From Lacinutrix jangbogonensis (GTDB lineage: Bacteria; Bacteroidota; Bacteroidia; Flavobacteriales; Flavobacteriaceae): a DNA stretch of 64,000 bases. A program made the translations under genes and the position numbers. Positions within the stretch are counted from its first letter, which is position 1. The number at the start of each line of letters is the position of its first letter. The stretch is from the NCBI RefSeq assembly GCF_000797445.1, contig NZ_JSWF01000028.1, positions 124,001-188,000 on the forward strand, written 5' to 3'. The notes below the pieces were generated by a model. The model did no database searches. It had not been told where the DNA came from and worked only from the letters and a program-made list of their open reading frames with translations. Positions 28,328-36,419 of this stretch are shown one piece after another.

Positions 28328-29016
28328 CAGAAATTATTGACCTAAGTCAAGAAATATATGAAGGTATGCCTGTTTACAAAGATCTACCGCAAGTAAAAAT
28401 GTCTATACATAATACACATGAAGAATGGAATGGTGACTTGGATTCTAAAACAAAAACACCAGCAGTACATAAACTTGAATTAGGGGAACACACAGGAACA
28501 CATGTAGACGCTATCAACCACATGGCTATACAATATAAAGGAAAATCAATAGATACCATGCCTTTAAGTATGTTCTATACCGAAGGAATCTGTCTTGATT
28601 TTTCTAATAAAGATTTCCAAGAACTAATAGATGTTGACGATATTATTGAAGCTTGCAAAAATCAAAACTTATCTGTAGAAGAAAAAGATACAGTATTACT
28701 ATATACAAACCATTACAAAAATGCCTTTGGAACAGTTAATTGGAGCAAAGGCCCAGGAATTACAATTGATGCTGCAAAATGGTTGGGACATAAGAAAATT
28801 TCAGCTTTTGGAGTAGAAACCATGTCTCCTGGAGTTCCAGGGATCTCTAATAAAGAAGTACACCATATTTGTGGAGAGCTTGGTTTTACACATTACGAGA
28901 ATATGATTAATTTGCATCAATTAATTGGTCGTGGAAGGTTTCGCTTTATAGCTTTTCCTTTGAAAATAAAAGGAGGAACAGGTTCTCCTGTTCGTGCTGT
29001 TGCAATTTTCGAATAG
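28324..29016 (+). CDS. Cyclase-family (kynurenine formamidase-like) metal hydrolase
   Basis: The 230-residue product has the signature of the cyclase/KynB superfamily, GEHTGTHVDAINH, whose His and Asp residues bind metal, near residue 55. A second conserved part is FGVETMSPGVPG around residue 160. Members hydrolyse amides such as N-formylkynurenine, or isatin. The substrate here is not known, and no other tryptophan-breakdown gene is nearby. Translation is coupled to purN by a 4-base overlap. Confidence 0.85.
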   Translation: MTEIIDLSQEIYEGMPVYKDLPQVKMSIHNTHEEWNGDLDSKTKTPAVHKLELGEHTGTHVDAINHMAIQYKGKSIDTMPLSMFYTEGICLDFSNKDFQELIDVDDIIEACKNQNLSVEEKDTVLLYTNHYKNAFGTVNWSKGPGITIDAAKWLGHKKISAFGVETMSPGVPGISNKEVHHICGELGFTHYENMINLHQLIGRGRFRFIAFPLKIKGGTGSPVRAVAIFE

Positions 29017-29034
29017 CTTAGAGAATACTTTAAA

Positions 29035-29675
29035 ATGAGTAAAAAGAAAAAAAATACTATACCGTTTGGCAAGGTCATCATAAAGGTGTCTTTGAATCTT
29101 GGAACGATTGTAAAGCGCAAATAAAAGATTATGAAGGTGCGCAATATAAATCGTTTACAACCTTTGATGCTGCAAAAACTGCTTTAAATGGAAACTATTT
29201 CGATTATATAGGTAAGAATAAAAGCTTTAAAAGTGAATTATCTAGTGAGCAACTTAAAAAAATTGGGAAACCAAATTATAATTCAATTTCGGTAGATGCT
29301 GCTTCAAGTGGAAATCCTGGGATTATGGAATATCGTGGTGTCGATACTAAATCTAAAAAACAACTTTTTAAACAAGGTCCTTTTGCTGAAGGCACAAATA
29401 ATATTGGTGAGTTTCTAGCTTTAGTTCATGGTTTAAGCTTTTTAAAAAAGCATGAAAGCGAACGTATTCTTTATACAGACTCTAGAACTGCTATGAGTTG
29501 GGTGCGTAAAAAAAAATGCAATTCTAAATTAGTACGTAATGCAAAAAACAAACCTGTTTACGATTTGGTAGAACGCGCAGTAACTTGGTTAAAGGAAAAT
29601 GAATACAAAACAACCATTGTAAAATGGGAAACGAAAGCTTGGGGAGAAATACCTGCAGATTTTGGGAGGAAATAA
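29035..29675 (+). pseudogene. RNase H with viroplasmin-like domain, frameshifted in an A8 run
   Basis: From the ATG at 29035 the frame reads MSKKKK and then leaves the protein after an A8 run (29047-29054). If one A is added, the frame continues as YYTVWQGHHKGVFESWNDCKAQ..., a standard viroplasmin-like (Cauli_VI) domain that binds RNA-DNA hybrids. An RNase H domain follows with all four acidic residues: Asp in SVDAASSGNPG, Glu in NNIGEFLAL, Asp in LYTDSRTAMSW and Asp in IPADFG. The repaired protein would have 213 residues, the usual length. As given, only the part from 29325 (MEYRGVD) has an ATG, and it lacks the first catalytic Asp. The break may be a sequencing error, a real mutation, or be rescued by slippage at the A run. 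Confidence 0.85.
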
Positions 29676-29798
29676 TTAACAGTCTAACCAGTTTTTAAAA
29701 GCTTTTGCGCGTTCCCTGCTTACAATAATTTCAGCCTCATCATCATTTTTTAATTCAATTTTAAATCGGCTGTTAGTATAAGCTGACACATTCTTGAT
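29676..29798 (-). pseudogene. Remnant of the 3' end of a LytTR response-regulator gene
   Basis: On the minus strand this reads IKNVSAYTNSRFKIELKN, then DDEAEIIVSRERAKAFKNWLDC and a stop. That matches the C-terminus of the intact regulator at 33080-33823 (NSRFKIELKNDDEAEIILSRER). At the DNA level 29710-29782 matches 33114-33186 at 71 of 73 positions, with a perfect run of 53. Upstream of the match the frame meets a stop (TAG at 29804-29802) after two codons, so the rest of the gene is gone. Its stop codon abuts the RNase H stop. Confidence 0.88.
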
Positions 29799-29831
29799 TG
29801 GCTATTTCAAGAAAATATTGATACTCCCAAC

Positions 29832-32042
29832 CTAATTTAAGCCTTCAAGTTGTTCTAATACAACATCAAAAGAATTGTTTGAGGGTCTCAAAAATTCAGA
29901 ATTAACATACTTTCCTAATGGATCAATTAATATAAATCTTGGTATCCCAGATAGGTTAAAATCTTTACCAAAACCTTTTATATTCTTAACTCTTAGCTTC
30001 TGTACGATACTGTTTTTTCCTTTAACAGCAATCTTCCAAGCGTTTTCATCTTGATCAACGCTTATTGATACAAATTTTATAGATTTCCCTTTGTATTTAG
30101 ATGCCTTACTTTCAAAATATGGCGCTTCCTGTTTACATGGACCACACCATGATGCCCAAACATCTATTAAAAGATAGCTACCTGCGTAATCACTTAAATT
30201 AAAATCTTCGTTTTTTATGTTATAAGCCAAAAAATTAGAAGCGTAAATTCCCGCACTAAATTTATTTAAGACCTCGTTACGTTTTACAACTAGAGCCTTA
30301 TAATCTTCATTATTTATAGTATTTGCATAGCGCGTTATTAAGGAATCTCTTTCTTTAGTGTTTCCAACTTGCTCTATTACTTTCTTTAATTGAAAAAACA
30401 ATATTGAGTTTTTAAATTGACTTTCTGGCAATTTTTCAATAGCATCAAAAAACTTTGTATTATCATCTAAATCCCTCTGGTCGTCTTCAATTAGCGTTTG
30501 TGATACTAAATTAAAATAGTTTGTATCTGTTAGTAAACTGTTGTCGGTTAAAGAAATACTATTTTCTAGTTCCATAATATGTTTAGTTTTTTCAAAGGGT
30601 ACATTAGGAAATAAAACTTTCCGTTTTTTTGTATAACTATACCATCTTTGTAAATGTTTTGCTGAAAGTTTTTTCCTGTTTAGTGCTACAAAATCTTCTC
30701 TTGGTACTATATTATCGACAGACCTTAATAAATACATCTCAGACAATTCTTTCTGCCAATCTTTATAAATGCTTTTCATAAAAAATTGTGAATCTTCTAT
30801 TCTACTATTATTTTGTAAATAATAAGAAATTGCAGTAAAGCTTCTATTCCCTTTTGGTTTAATATTTTCTGCAATACGTGTTCCTTTAACCGTAAAACTG
30901 CTTGGTCTATTAAAAACCTTAATGTTAAGATTAACACTATCGTTGTGTCCTAAAGTAACAGAAGCTAAAGCACCTCTATCTGAAAAGATTACATAATCTC
31001 CTAAACTTAGATTTTTATTTATAATAGTTTTAAAAACACCATTATTAATATTGATTTTCGCTACTGTATCTTTTGTAAAGCTTTCTAATAAAAAAGCTTC
31101 ATTAATTTCAATATTTGATTCTAGTGTACCAGTAATTATAGTTTTACTATGCGAAGACAGTACATTTGGTTTTAAAACATAAACGAAAAAAACTACTAAA
31201 AGTGTTACTACACCCAAACCTTTAAATAGGTTTTTTTTAGAATTAAAAAAAGCATTACTAAAGCCTTTAAAATTGTACCAATTGTAACCTACAAACAAAA
31301 ATAAGAATGCATAAATTAGGCTTAACCAATCCGAATAAGTAAACAGATTTCCAAAATCGCTGCCATAGGGATATTCTTGGATTAAATTCAAAAAGTAATA
31401 CGGATACCAATTCAAAACAATGCCTTGTTCTTTTAAAAATAGTGGCAAAAGCAAACAAAAAAACCCAACAACCAATGGCCAAATAAAGCTTTTTATAATC
31501 ACAGAAAATGCATATTGAAACCCAGAGATACATATTCCTACTATAAATAATCTCAACCCGATTTTAGTAACAAATAAAAATGGTAATTCGGTATTAATAT
31601 ATGCTGCTGGCTGATGAATTATAACAAACAGCCAACCTGAGATAATCGTAACTAAAAGAAAAGTAAGTATTGTAAGCGCATTAGACAGTAATAAAATAAA
31701 ATACTTAGAAAAGTAAATAGAAAGCTTACTAACTGGCATGGTCTCCATAAACTCCCATCCTTTATTCTTGTGATCTATTTGGGTTATTCTACTTGCACTT
31801 ATAACAATAACTAGAGGAAAGAAAAACAAAGCAAAGGGCAACAATAGCAACTTAAACAACTCTTCGTAGTAGTTAACGGCTAAACCTAATATTTGATTGT
31901 CAGATTCATCATAAGCAATTAACTTAATAACAAACATGAACAATGGAATAAAACTACCGATTACCAAGCTCAAATAGAAAATTCCAGAGCGCTTCTTTTT
32001 TATAAATTCTGTTAGTATTACCTTCTTAAAATCTTTAAACAT
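29832..32042 (-). CDS. ABC-2 permease fused to a periplasmic DUF4369/TlpA-like thioredoxin
   Basis: The 736-residue product is a fusion. Residues about 20-290 carry six or seven membrane helices of an ABC-2 type permease, similar to those of antibiotic or lantibiotic immunity transporters (KGWEFMETMPVSKLSIYFSK is a typical cytoplasmic loop). The last helix (about 275-293) leads outside the cell. Residues about 298-385 look like a DUF4369 beta-domain, which usually precedes thioredoxins in Bacteroidota. A helical linker (about 400-590) follows. The end (about 600-736) is a TlpA/ResA thioredoxin with WASWCGPCKQEAP (Cys633, Cys636) and the cis-proline loop SGIPRFILID. The thioredoxin would be in the periplasm, next to the pore. 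The gene is 17 bases after its ATPase partner. The substrate is unknown; the fusion suggests that export and disulfide reduction are linked. Confidence 0.88.
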   Translation of the reverse strand: MFKDFKKVILTEFIKKKRSGIFYLSLVIGSFIPLFMFVIKLIAYDESDNQILGLAVNYYEELFKLLLLPFALFFFPLVIVISASRITQIDHKNKGWEFMETMPVSKLSIYFSKYFILLLSNALTILTFLLVTIISGWLFVIIHQPAAYINTELPFLFVTKIGLRLFIVGICISGFQYAFSVIIKSFIWPLVVGFFCLLLPLFLKEQGIVLNWYPYYFLNLIQEYPYGSDFGNLFTYSDWLSLIYAFLFLFVGYNWYNFKGFSNAFFNSKKNLFKGLGVVTLLVVFFVYVLKPNVLSSHSKTIITGTLESNIEINEAFLLESFTKDTVAKININNGVFKTIINKNLSLGDYVIFSDRGALASVTLGHNDSVNLNIKVFNRPSSFTVKGTRIAENIKPKGNRSFTAISYYLQNNSRIEDSQFFMKSIYKDWQKELSEMYLLRSVDNIVPREDFVALNRKKLSAKHLQRWYSYTKKRKVLFPNVPFEKTKHIMELENSISLTDNSLLTDTNYFNLVSQTLIEDDQRDLDDNTKFFDAIEKLPESQFKNSILFFQLKKVIEQVGNTKERDSLITRYANTINNEDYKALVVKRNEVLNKFSAGIYASNFLAYNIKNEDFNLSDYAGSYLLIDVWASWCGPCKQEAPYFESKASKYKGKSIKFVSISVDQDENAWKIAVKGKNSIVQKLRVKNIKGFGKDFNLSGIPRFILIDPLGKYVNSEFLRPSNNSFDVVLEQLEGLN

Positions 32043-32059
32043 GTCAGCGAGTTTTGAAT

Positions 32060-32962
32060 TTATTTAGTTAACGACAAGAACTTATCCTCTAATTTATCTT
32101 CAATTTTCAGCTCATATAAAGGAATATTTTGATGTATTAAAAACTTGGACAATTCTGGCACCATTTCTCTGTCTTTTAACTGGACTATAAAATGTTCATC
32201 GTCTATTATAGCTATTGTTTTATTAAATTTTTTAAGAGTATTTTCATAGGTTTTTACATTTTTAGAAAAAACTCTTACACTACAACTTTCAGCTTTTTTG
32301 GATAGATTTTCCATCGTACCTTCATATTGTAATTGTCCTTTATGAATAATACCTATATGAGTACACATTTTTTCAATCTCACTTAATAAATGGCTAGAAA
32401 TAAAAATTGTAATCCCTTTTTCTTTATTCAATTTAATTAACAATTTTCGTATGTATGTTATTCCCGAAGGGTCTAAACCGTTTACTGGCTCGTCTAGCAA
32501 TAATAACTCTGGATCACCTAATAGAGTCATTGCTATTGCCAAACGCTGCTTCATACCTAAAGAAAATTGTTTTACCTTTTGATTGCCGTTTTCTAACAAA
32601 CCAACCAGCTCTAATACCTCAGAAATTTTACTCTCTGCAACCTCTTTTAGTTTTGCTATACAGCGTAAGTTATCTATGGCGCTTAAATGCAAATAAAGAT
32701 TAGGAGACTCTACTAAAGAACCTATTTTAGAAAATACGTAAGGAACTTGTTTAAATAATGATTCCCCAAATACATCAATTACACCTTGACTATTAACTAA
32801 AGTACTGGTTAATAGCTGCATAGTTGTTGATTTCCCAGCGCCCTTAGGTCCTAAAAACCCATAAATAGAACCTTTGGGCACGTTAATATTTAAATTGTCT
32901 AATGCTTTTTTATGTTTTGAATAACTATAGGTTAAATTTTTGGTTTGTATTATATACTCCAT
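32060..32962 (-). CDS. ABC transporter ATP-binding protein (BcrA/lantibiotic-immunity-like)
   Basis: This 300-residue ATPase powers the fused permease downstream. Walker A is GPKGAGKS (residues 38-45), with Lys40 where Asn is usual. The signature loop is FSLGMKQRLAIA, Walker B is ELLLLDEPVNGLDPSG and the switch His is in ISSHLLSEIEKM. The region VFSKIGSLVESPNLYLHLSAIDNL is typical of the BcrA group, which exports or removes peptide antibiotics. A C-terminal regulatory part (about 220-300) is also of this type. It lies 117 bases after the regulator gene, in the same direction. The substrate is unknown. Confidence 0.92.
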   Translation of the reverse strand: MEYIIQTKNLTYSYSKHKKALDNLNINVPKGSIYGFLGPKGAGKSTTMQLLTSTLVNSQGVIDVFGESLFKQVPYVFSKIGSLVESPNLYLHLSAIDNLRCIAKLKEVAESKISEVLELVGLLENGNQKVKQFSLGMKQRLAIAMTLLGDPELLLLDEPVNGLDPSGITYIRKLLIKLNKEKGITIFISSHLLSEIEKMCTHIGIIHKGQLQYEGTMENLSKKAESCSVRVFSKNVKTYENTLKKFNKTIAIIDDEHFIVQLKDREMVPELSKFLIHQNIPLYELKIEDKLEDKFLSLTK

Positions 32963-33079
32963 ATAAACTATTTGTTTATTAAATTATTTCTCCTGTAAAC
33001 TTTTAATTTTCGGACTAATTAATCTAAAGTATTGTATTAACATGGTGCTTTGAGCGTTTTTTTAAAAAAAATTATTAAT

Positions 33080-33823
33080 TTAAGTAACAAACCAAACTTT
33101 AAAATCTCTAGATCGTTCCCTGCTTAAAATAATTTCAGCCTCATCATCATTTTTTAATTCAATTTTAAATCGGCTGTTAGAATAAGATATTACATTTACG
33201 ATTGCTTCTCTATTAATAATAAATTTTCTATTAGCTTTAAAAAATTGTTTTGGATTTAATTTAGCTTCTAAATTTGAAAGCGAGTCATTTGTAATATAAT
33301 TACTGCTTTCGCTTCTTAAAAATGTCGCATTATCTTCGCTATAAAAACAATCTATAGTATCGGTTTTTATTATTTTAATCCGTTTTCCTATTCGTACTGC
33401 AAACTCTGTTTTGTAAACCTGAATATTTTCATTTTCAATAACTTCTTTTAATTCAATTAACTCCTTTTCGCTTTTATAAAAGGTATTCGCTTTTTGAATT
33501 GCTTTTTCTAATTCATTATTATTGATTGGCTTTAATAGGTAAGACACACTATTATAATCGAAAGCCTTAATACTGTATTCACTAAACGCAGTTGTAAACA
33601 CAATTGGACTAGTAATTTTTACCTCCTTAAAAATTTCAAAACATAAACCATCTGCTAAATGGATATCTAGAAACAACAAATTTGGATGATCGTTCTTTTG
33701 AAACCATCTTATTGCTGATTTCACTGAAACCAAACTAGCTACAACCTCGTAATTAAAAGCATTTAGCATGCGCTGCAGCCGTCGGCTAGAAGCTAATTCA
33801 TCTTCAATAAGTACTACTTTCAT
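33080..33823 (-). CDS. LytTR-family response regulator
   Basis: The 247-residue protein has a receiver domain (phosphoacceptor Asp53 in LLFLDIHLADG, acidic pocket IEDE near residue 8, Lys in YLLKPINNNELE) and a C-terminal LytTR DNA-binding domain (about 140-247, with FFKANRKFIINREAIV). It receives phosphate from the histidine kinase whose stop overlaps its start by one base. It probably controls the ABC genes next to it, which lie in the same direction downstream; this is inference from position. A broken second copy of its 3' end lies at 29676-29798. Confidence 0.94.
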   Translation of the reverse strand: MKVVLIEDELASSRRLQRMLNAFNYEVVASLVSVKSAIRWFQKNDHPNLLFLDIHLADGLCFEIFKEVKITSPIVFTTAFSEYSIKAFDYNSVSYLLKPINNNELEKAIQKANTFYKSEKELIELKEVIENENIQVYKTEFAVRIGKRIKIIKTDTIDCFYSEDNATFLRSESSNYITNDSLSNLEAKLNPKQFFKANRKFIINREAIVNVISYSNSRFKIELKNDDEAEIILSRERSRDFKVWFVT

Positions 33824-35220
33824 TATGCTTCTGGTTTTAATAATGGTAATTTTATTGTGAATAGATTATCGTCTTTATTAATAATAACCTTTTCATCTGT
33901 AAAATAAGTGTATCTATTTTTTATGTTCTCTAATCCTGTTGGATTTTTTGTTTCAGTAGGTAATTTTGGAAGTAATGTATTAGAAATTACGAGAAAATCC
34001 TTTTCTATTGACATTGCTATAACAATTGGGTTTTCTACACTTAGTTCGTTATGTTTTACTACATTTTCAAACACTTGTTGTAATGTCATTGGTAAAATAT
34101 AAAAAGCTCCAGTTTCTTCGAGATCATTATTGAATAGTAAAGCATCTTCGAAACGCACTTTTAATAACGCTAGATACTTATTAGCAAAAGAGATTTCGTC
34201 TTTTAAAGTCACCAAGTCTTGAGTTTCTTGCTCCAAAAAATAGCGATAAACTTTAGATAAGTCTTCAGAAAACTGCACTGCTTTTTCTTGATTCTCTTCT
34301 ATCAAACCTGTTAAAACGCTAATGTTATTAAAAAGAAAATGCGGACTTATTTGTGATTTTAACTGTTGGTATTTTAAGGATGCTTCTACTCCTATTTGCT
34401 TTAAGTTTATTTTTTCTTGTTTGTTGATTAGGTAGATGAAATAAGTGTGAATCGCTACAGTTAAAATCAAGGCAAAAGGCATACAAAGTGCCAGAGAGAA
34501 TAGAAAAGCTGTTTTGAAAAATTCAAATCCCATAAATGCAATTGGAAATAAAATCAGATTAACAAAATAAACCATCATTATCGCTATTATTTTTTTGGAT
34601 TTAAAAAAATCTCTATAGATATAAAAAAATGATAAGCATGTAATTATGGAGGTTATCAAACGATATATTAGTTCTCTTTTCAATTGTCCCTCTGCATAAG
34701 TAAATGGATTATTTGAAATTAAAGGAATACCAATAAGTATAAATATTGTTATAATAATAATAATAATTAGTGCTATTAAGGAATTAATATTTAGCTTTTT
34801 AATTTTTTTTGATTTAGTTTTAATCTTAGTTATATAAATAATTATTGTAATAAATAGAAAAAGAAAAATAGAAAATAAAGCATTATTTAAAGCAAGTCTT
34901 GATATTCCATTATATGAAGTTTTAGCATAAGGTATCATGCTAAAATGTATTATAACATAAACAGCTACAAAAGAAATTAATGCAGGAATTATAAAATGTT
35001 CTATTCCTTTAAAACCTTTTTTAAAAACATCTTTTTTATAAAACAGTATAGACAAGAAAGTTGGAACAAAAAAGAGCGCAATTGTCATTCTAGACATTCT
35101 CTTAAAGTCTGTAATTGTTGAATCTAAGCCTGAATTATTAACAGCCGCCAAAAACCCAAAACCATTAATTACAACAGTTACAATCAACGCATAAACAAAA
35201 GCCTTTTTTAATTTTCTCAT
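33823..35220 (-). CDS. LytS/YehU-type sensor histidine kinase
   Basis: The product is 465 residues from the Met at 35220 (MRKLKKAFVYALIVT); an upstream in-frame start at 35256 is less likely, since the hydrophobic first helix begins directly after the chosen Met. Residues up to about 260 hold some eight membrane helices and no separate sensor domain. The phosphoacceptor His is in SQISPHFLFNNISVLTGL, the hallmark of the His_kinase family that pairs with LytTR regulators. The ATP-binding domain follows (FENVVKHNE as N box, GLENIKNRY as G box). The signal is unknown; many-helix sensors of this type often sense membrane state or peptide antibiotics. Its stop overlaps the regulator start. Confidence 0.93.
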   Translation of the reverse strand: MRKLKKAFVYALIVTVVINGFGFLAAVNNSGLDSTITDFKRMSRMTIALFFVPTFLSILFYKKDVFKKGFKGIEHFIIPALISFVAVYVIIHFSMIPYAKTSYNGISRLALNNALFSIFLFLFITIIIYITKIKTKSKKIKKLNINSLIALIIIIIITIFILIGIPLISNNPFTYAEGQLKRELIYRLITSIITCLSFFYIYRDFFKSKKIIAIMMVYFVNLILFPIAFMGFEFFKTAFLFSLALCMPFALILTVAIHTYFIYLINKQEKINLKQIGVEASLKYQQLKSQISPHFLFNNISVLTGLIEENQEKAVQFSEDLSKVYRYFLEQETQDLVTLKDEISFANKYLALLKVRFEDALLFNNDLEETGAFYILPMTLQQVFENVVKHNELSVENPIVIAMSIEKDFLVISNTLLPKLPTETKNPTGLENIKNRYTYFTDEKVIINKDDNLFTIKLPLLKPEA

Positions 35221-35389
35221 ATCAAATTTTATTAATTTAAAGCAAACCTCTACCATTTAAAGCCTCAAAAAAAATAAAGAATAGTGAACCGTTCTTTTTT
35301 ATAAGTGAATTCCTAATATCTATAAATTTATTTGAAAATGAATTCCATTTTATTCCGAAAGGAAATTAAAAAACAGCGACTAAAAAACC

Positions 35390-35397
35390 TATATTTG
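35390..35397 (+). promoter_or_regulatory. -7 box of the PfkB-kinase gene promoter
   Basis: TATATTTG matches TAnnTTTG and lies 23 bases before the ATG at 35421. No TTG was seen at -33. Confidence 0.5.
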
Positions 35398-35420
35398 CAC
35401 TTTAATTTAAGAACGTTTAG

Positions 35421-36350
35421 ATGAGTAAATTAGTAATAGTTGGTACCGTAGCTTTTGATGCTATTGAAACACCATTTGGTAAAACCGATAAAATTCTTGG
35501 TGGAGCAGCAACCTATATAGGTTTATCTGCTTCAAATTTTGATAACGTAGATTCTGCTGCAGTATCTGTTGTAGGAGGCGATTTTCCGCAGGAATATTTA
35601 GATCTATTAAAAGATAGGAACGTAAATATTGAAGGGATAGAAATTGTTAAAGACGGCAAGACCTTCTTTTGGAGTGGAAAATACCATAACGATATGAATT
35701 CTCGAGATACTTTAGCCACAGAGTTAAATGTATTAGAGCATTTTAGTCCTGTAGTACCAGAGGCTTATAAGGATGCAGAAATTGTAATGCTTGGAAATTT
35801 ACATCCAATGGTGCAACAAGGTGTATTAGATCAAATGTCTAAAAAACCAAAGTTAGCCATTTTAGATACTATGAATTTCTGGATGGACATTGCTCTAGAT
35901 GATTTGCTTTCTGTAATTAAAAACGTAGATGTTATTACCATTAATGATGAAGAAGCAAGACAATTAACAGGAGAGTATTCTCTGGTCGTTGCTGCTAGAA
36001 AAATTCATGAAATGGGACCAAAATATGTGGTCATTAAAAAAGGAGAACATGGTGCTTTATTGTTTCATGATAACAACATGTTCTATGCACCTGCTTTACC
36101 TTTAGAAGAAGTTTTCGATCCAACAGGAGCTGGAGATACTTTTGCTGGTGGCTTTGCTGGTTACCTTGCAAAAACAGGCGATGTTTCTTTTGAAAACATG
36201 AAAAACGCTGTAATATACGGAAGTACATTAGCTTCTTTTTGTGTCGAAAAATTTGGCACAGAGCGCATGCTAACACTTACAGACGAAGAAGTCCATAAAC
36301 GCTTACAGCAATTTAAAGACTTAACGCAATTCGAAATTGAATTAACATAA
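35421..36350 (+). CDS. PfkB-family carbohydrate/nucleoside kinase
   Basis: This 309-residue kinase of the ribokinase/PfkB family has the C-terminal signature DPTGAGDTFAGGFAGYL near residue 234, with the catalytic Asp in GAGD. The N-terminal substrate part is LGGAATYIGLSASNF. It phosphorylates a sugar or nucleoside; the exact substrate is not readable. A hairpin terminator follows and then a PurF-like gene, which might hint at a role in nucleotide or ribose metabolism. Confidence 0.88.
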   Translation: MSKLVIVGTVAFDAIETPFGKTDKILGGAATYIGLSASNFDNVDSAAVSVVGGDFPQEYLDLLKDRNVNIEGIEIVKDGKTFFWSGKYHNDMNSRDTLATELNVLEHFSPVVPEAYKDAEIVMLGNLHPMVQQGVLDQMSKKPKLAILDTMNFWMDIALDDLLSVIKNVDVITINDEEARQLTGEYSLVVAARKIHEMGPKYVVIKKGEHGALLFHDNNMFYAPALPLEEVFDPTGAGDTFAGGFAGYLAKTGDVSFENMKNAVIYGSTLASFCVEKFGTERMLTLTDEEVHKRLQQFKDLTQFEIELT

Positions 36351-36351
36351 A

Positions 36352-36382
36352 AAAAACGCGCTCCAAATTAGAGCGCGTTTTT
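36352..36382 (+). terminator. Intrinsic terminator after the PfkB-kinase gene
   Basis: AAAAACGCGCTC (36352-36363) pairs with GAGCGCG plus T's (36371-36382) around the 7-base loop CAAATTA. The stem is GC-rich and followed by a T run. Confidence 0.88.
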
Positions 36383-36419
36383 TATTTAGTATATATATTT
36401 AACTCACAACACAACAACA

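Noticed and set aside
33080-35220. LytTR system as a quorum-sensing (Agr-like) locus
   Set aside because: No AgrB-type protease and no peptide precursor gene was found beside it; the kinase resembles LytS/YehU rather than AgrC.
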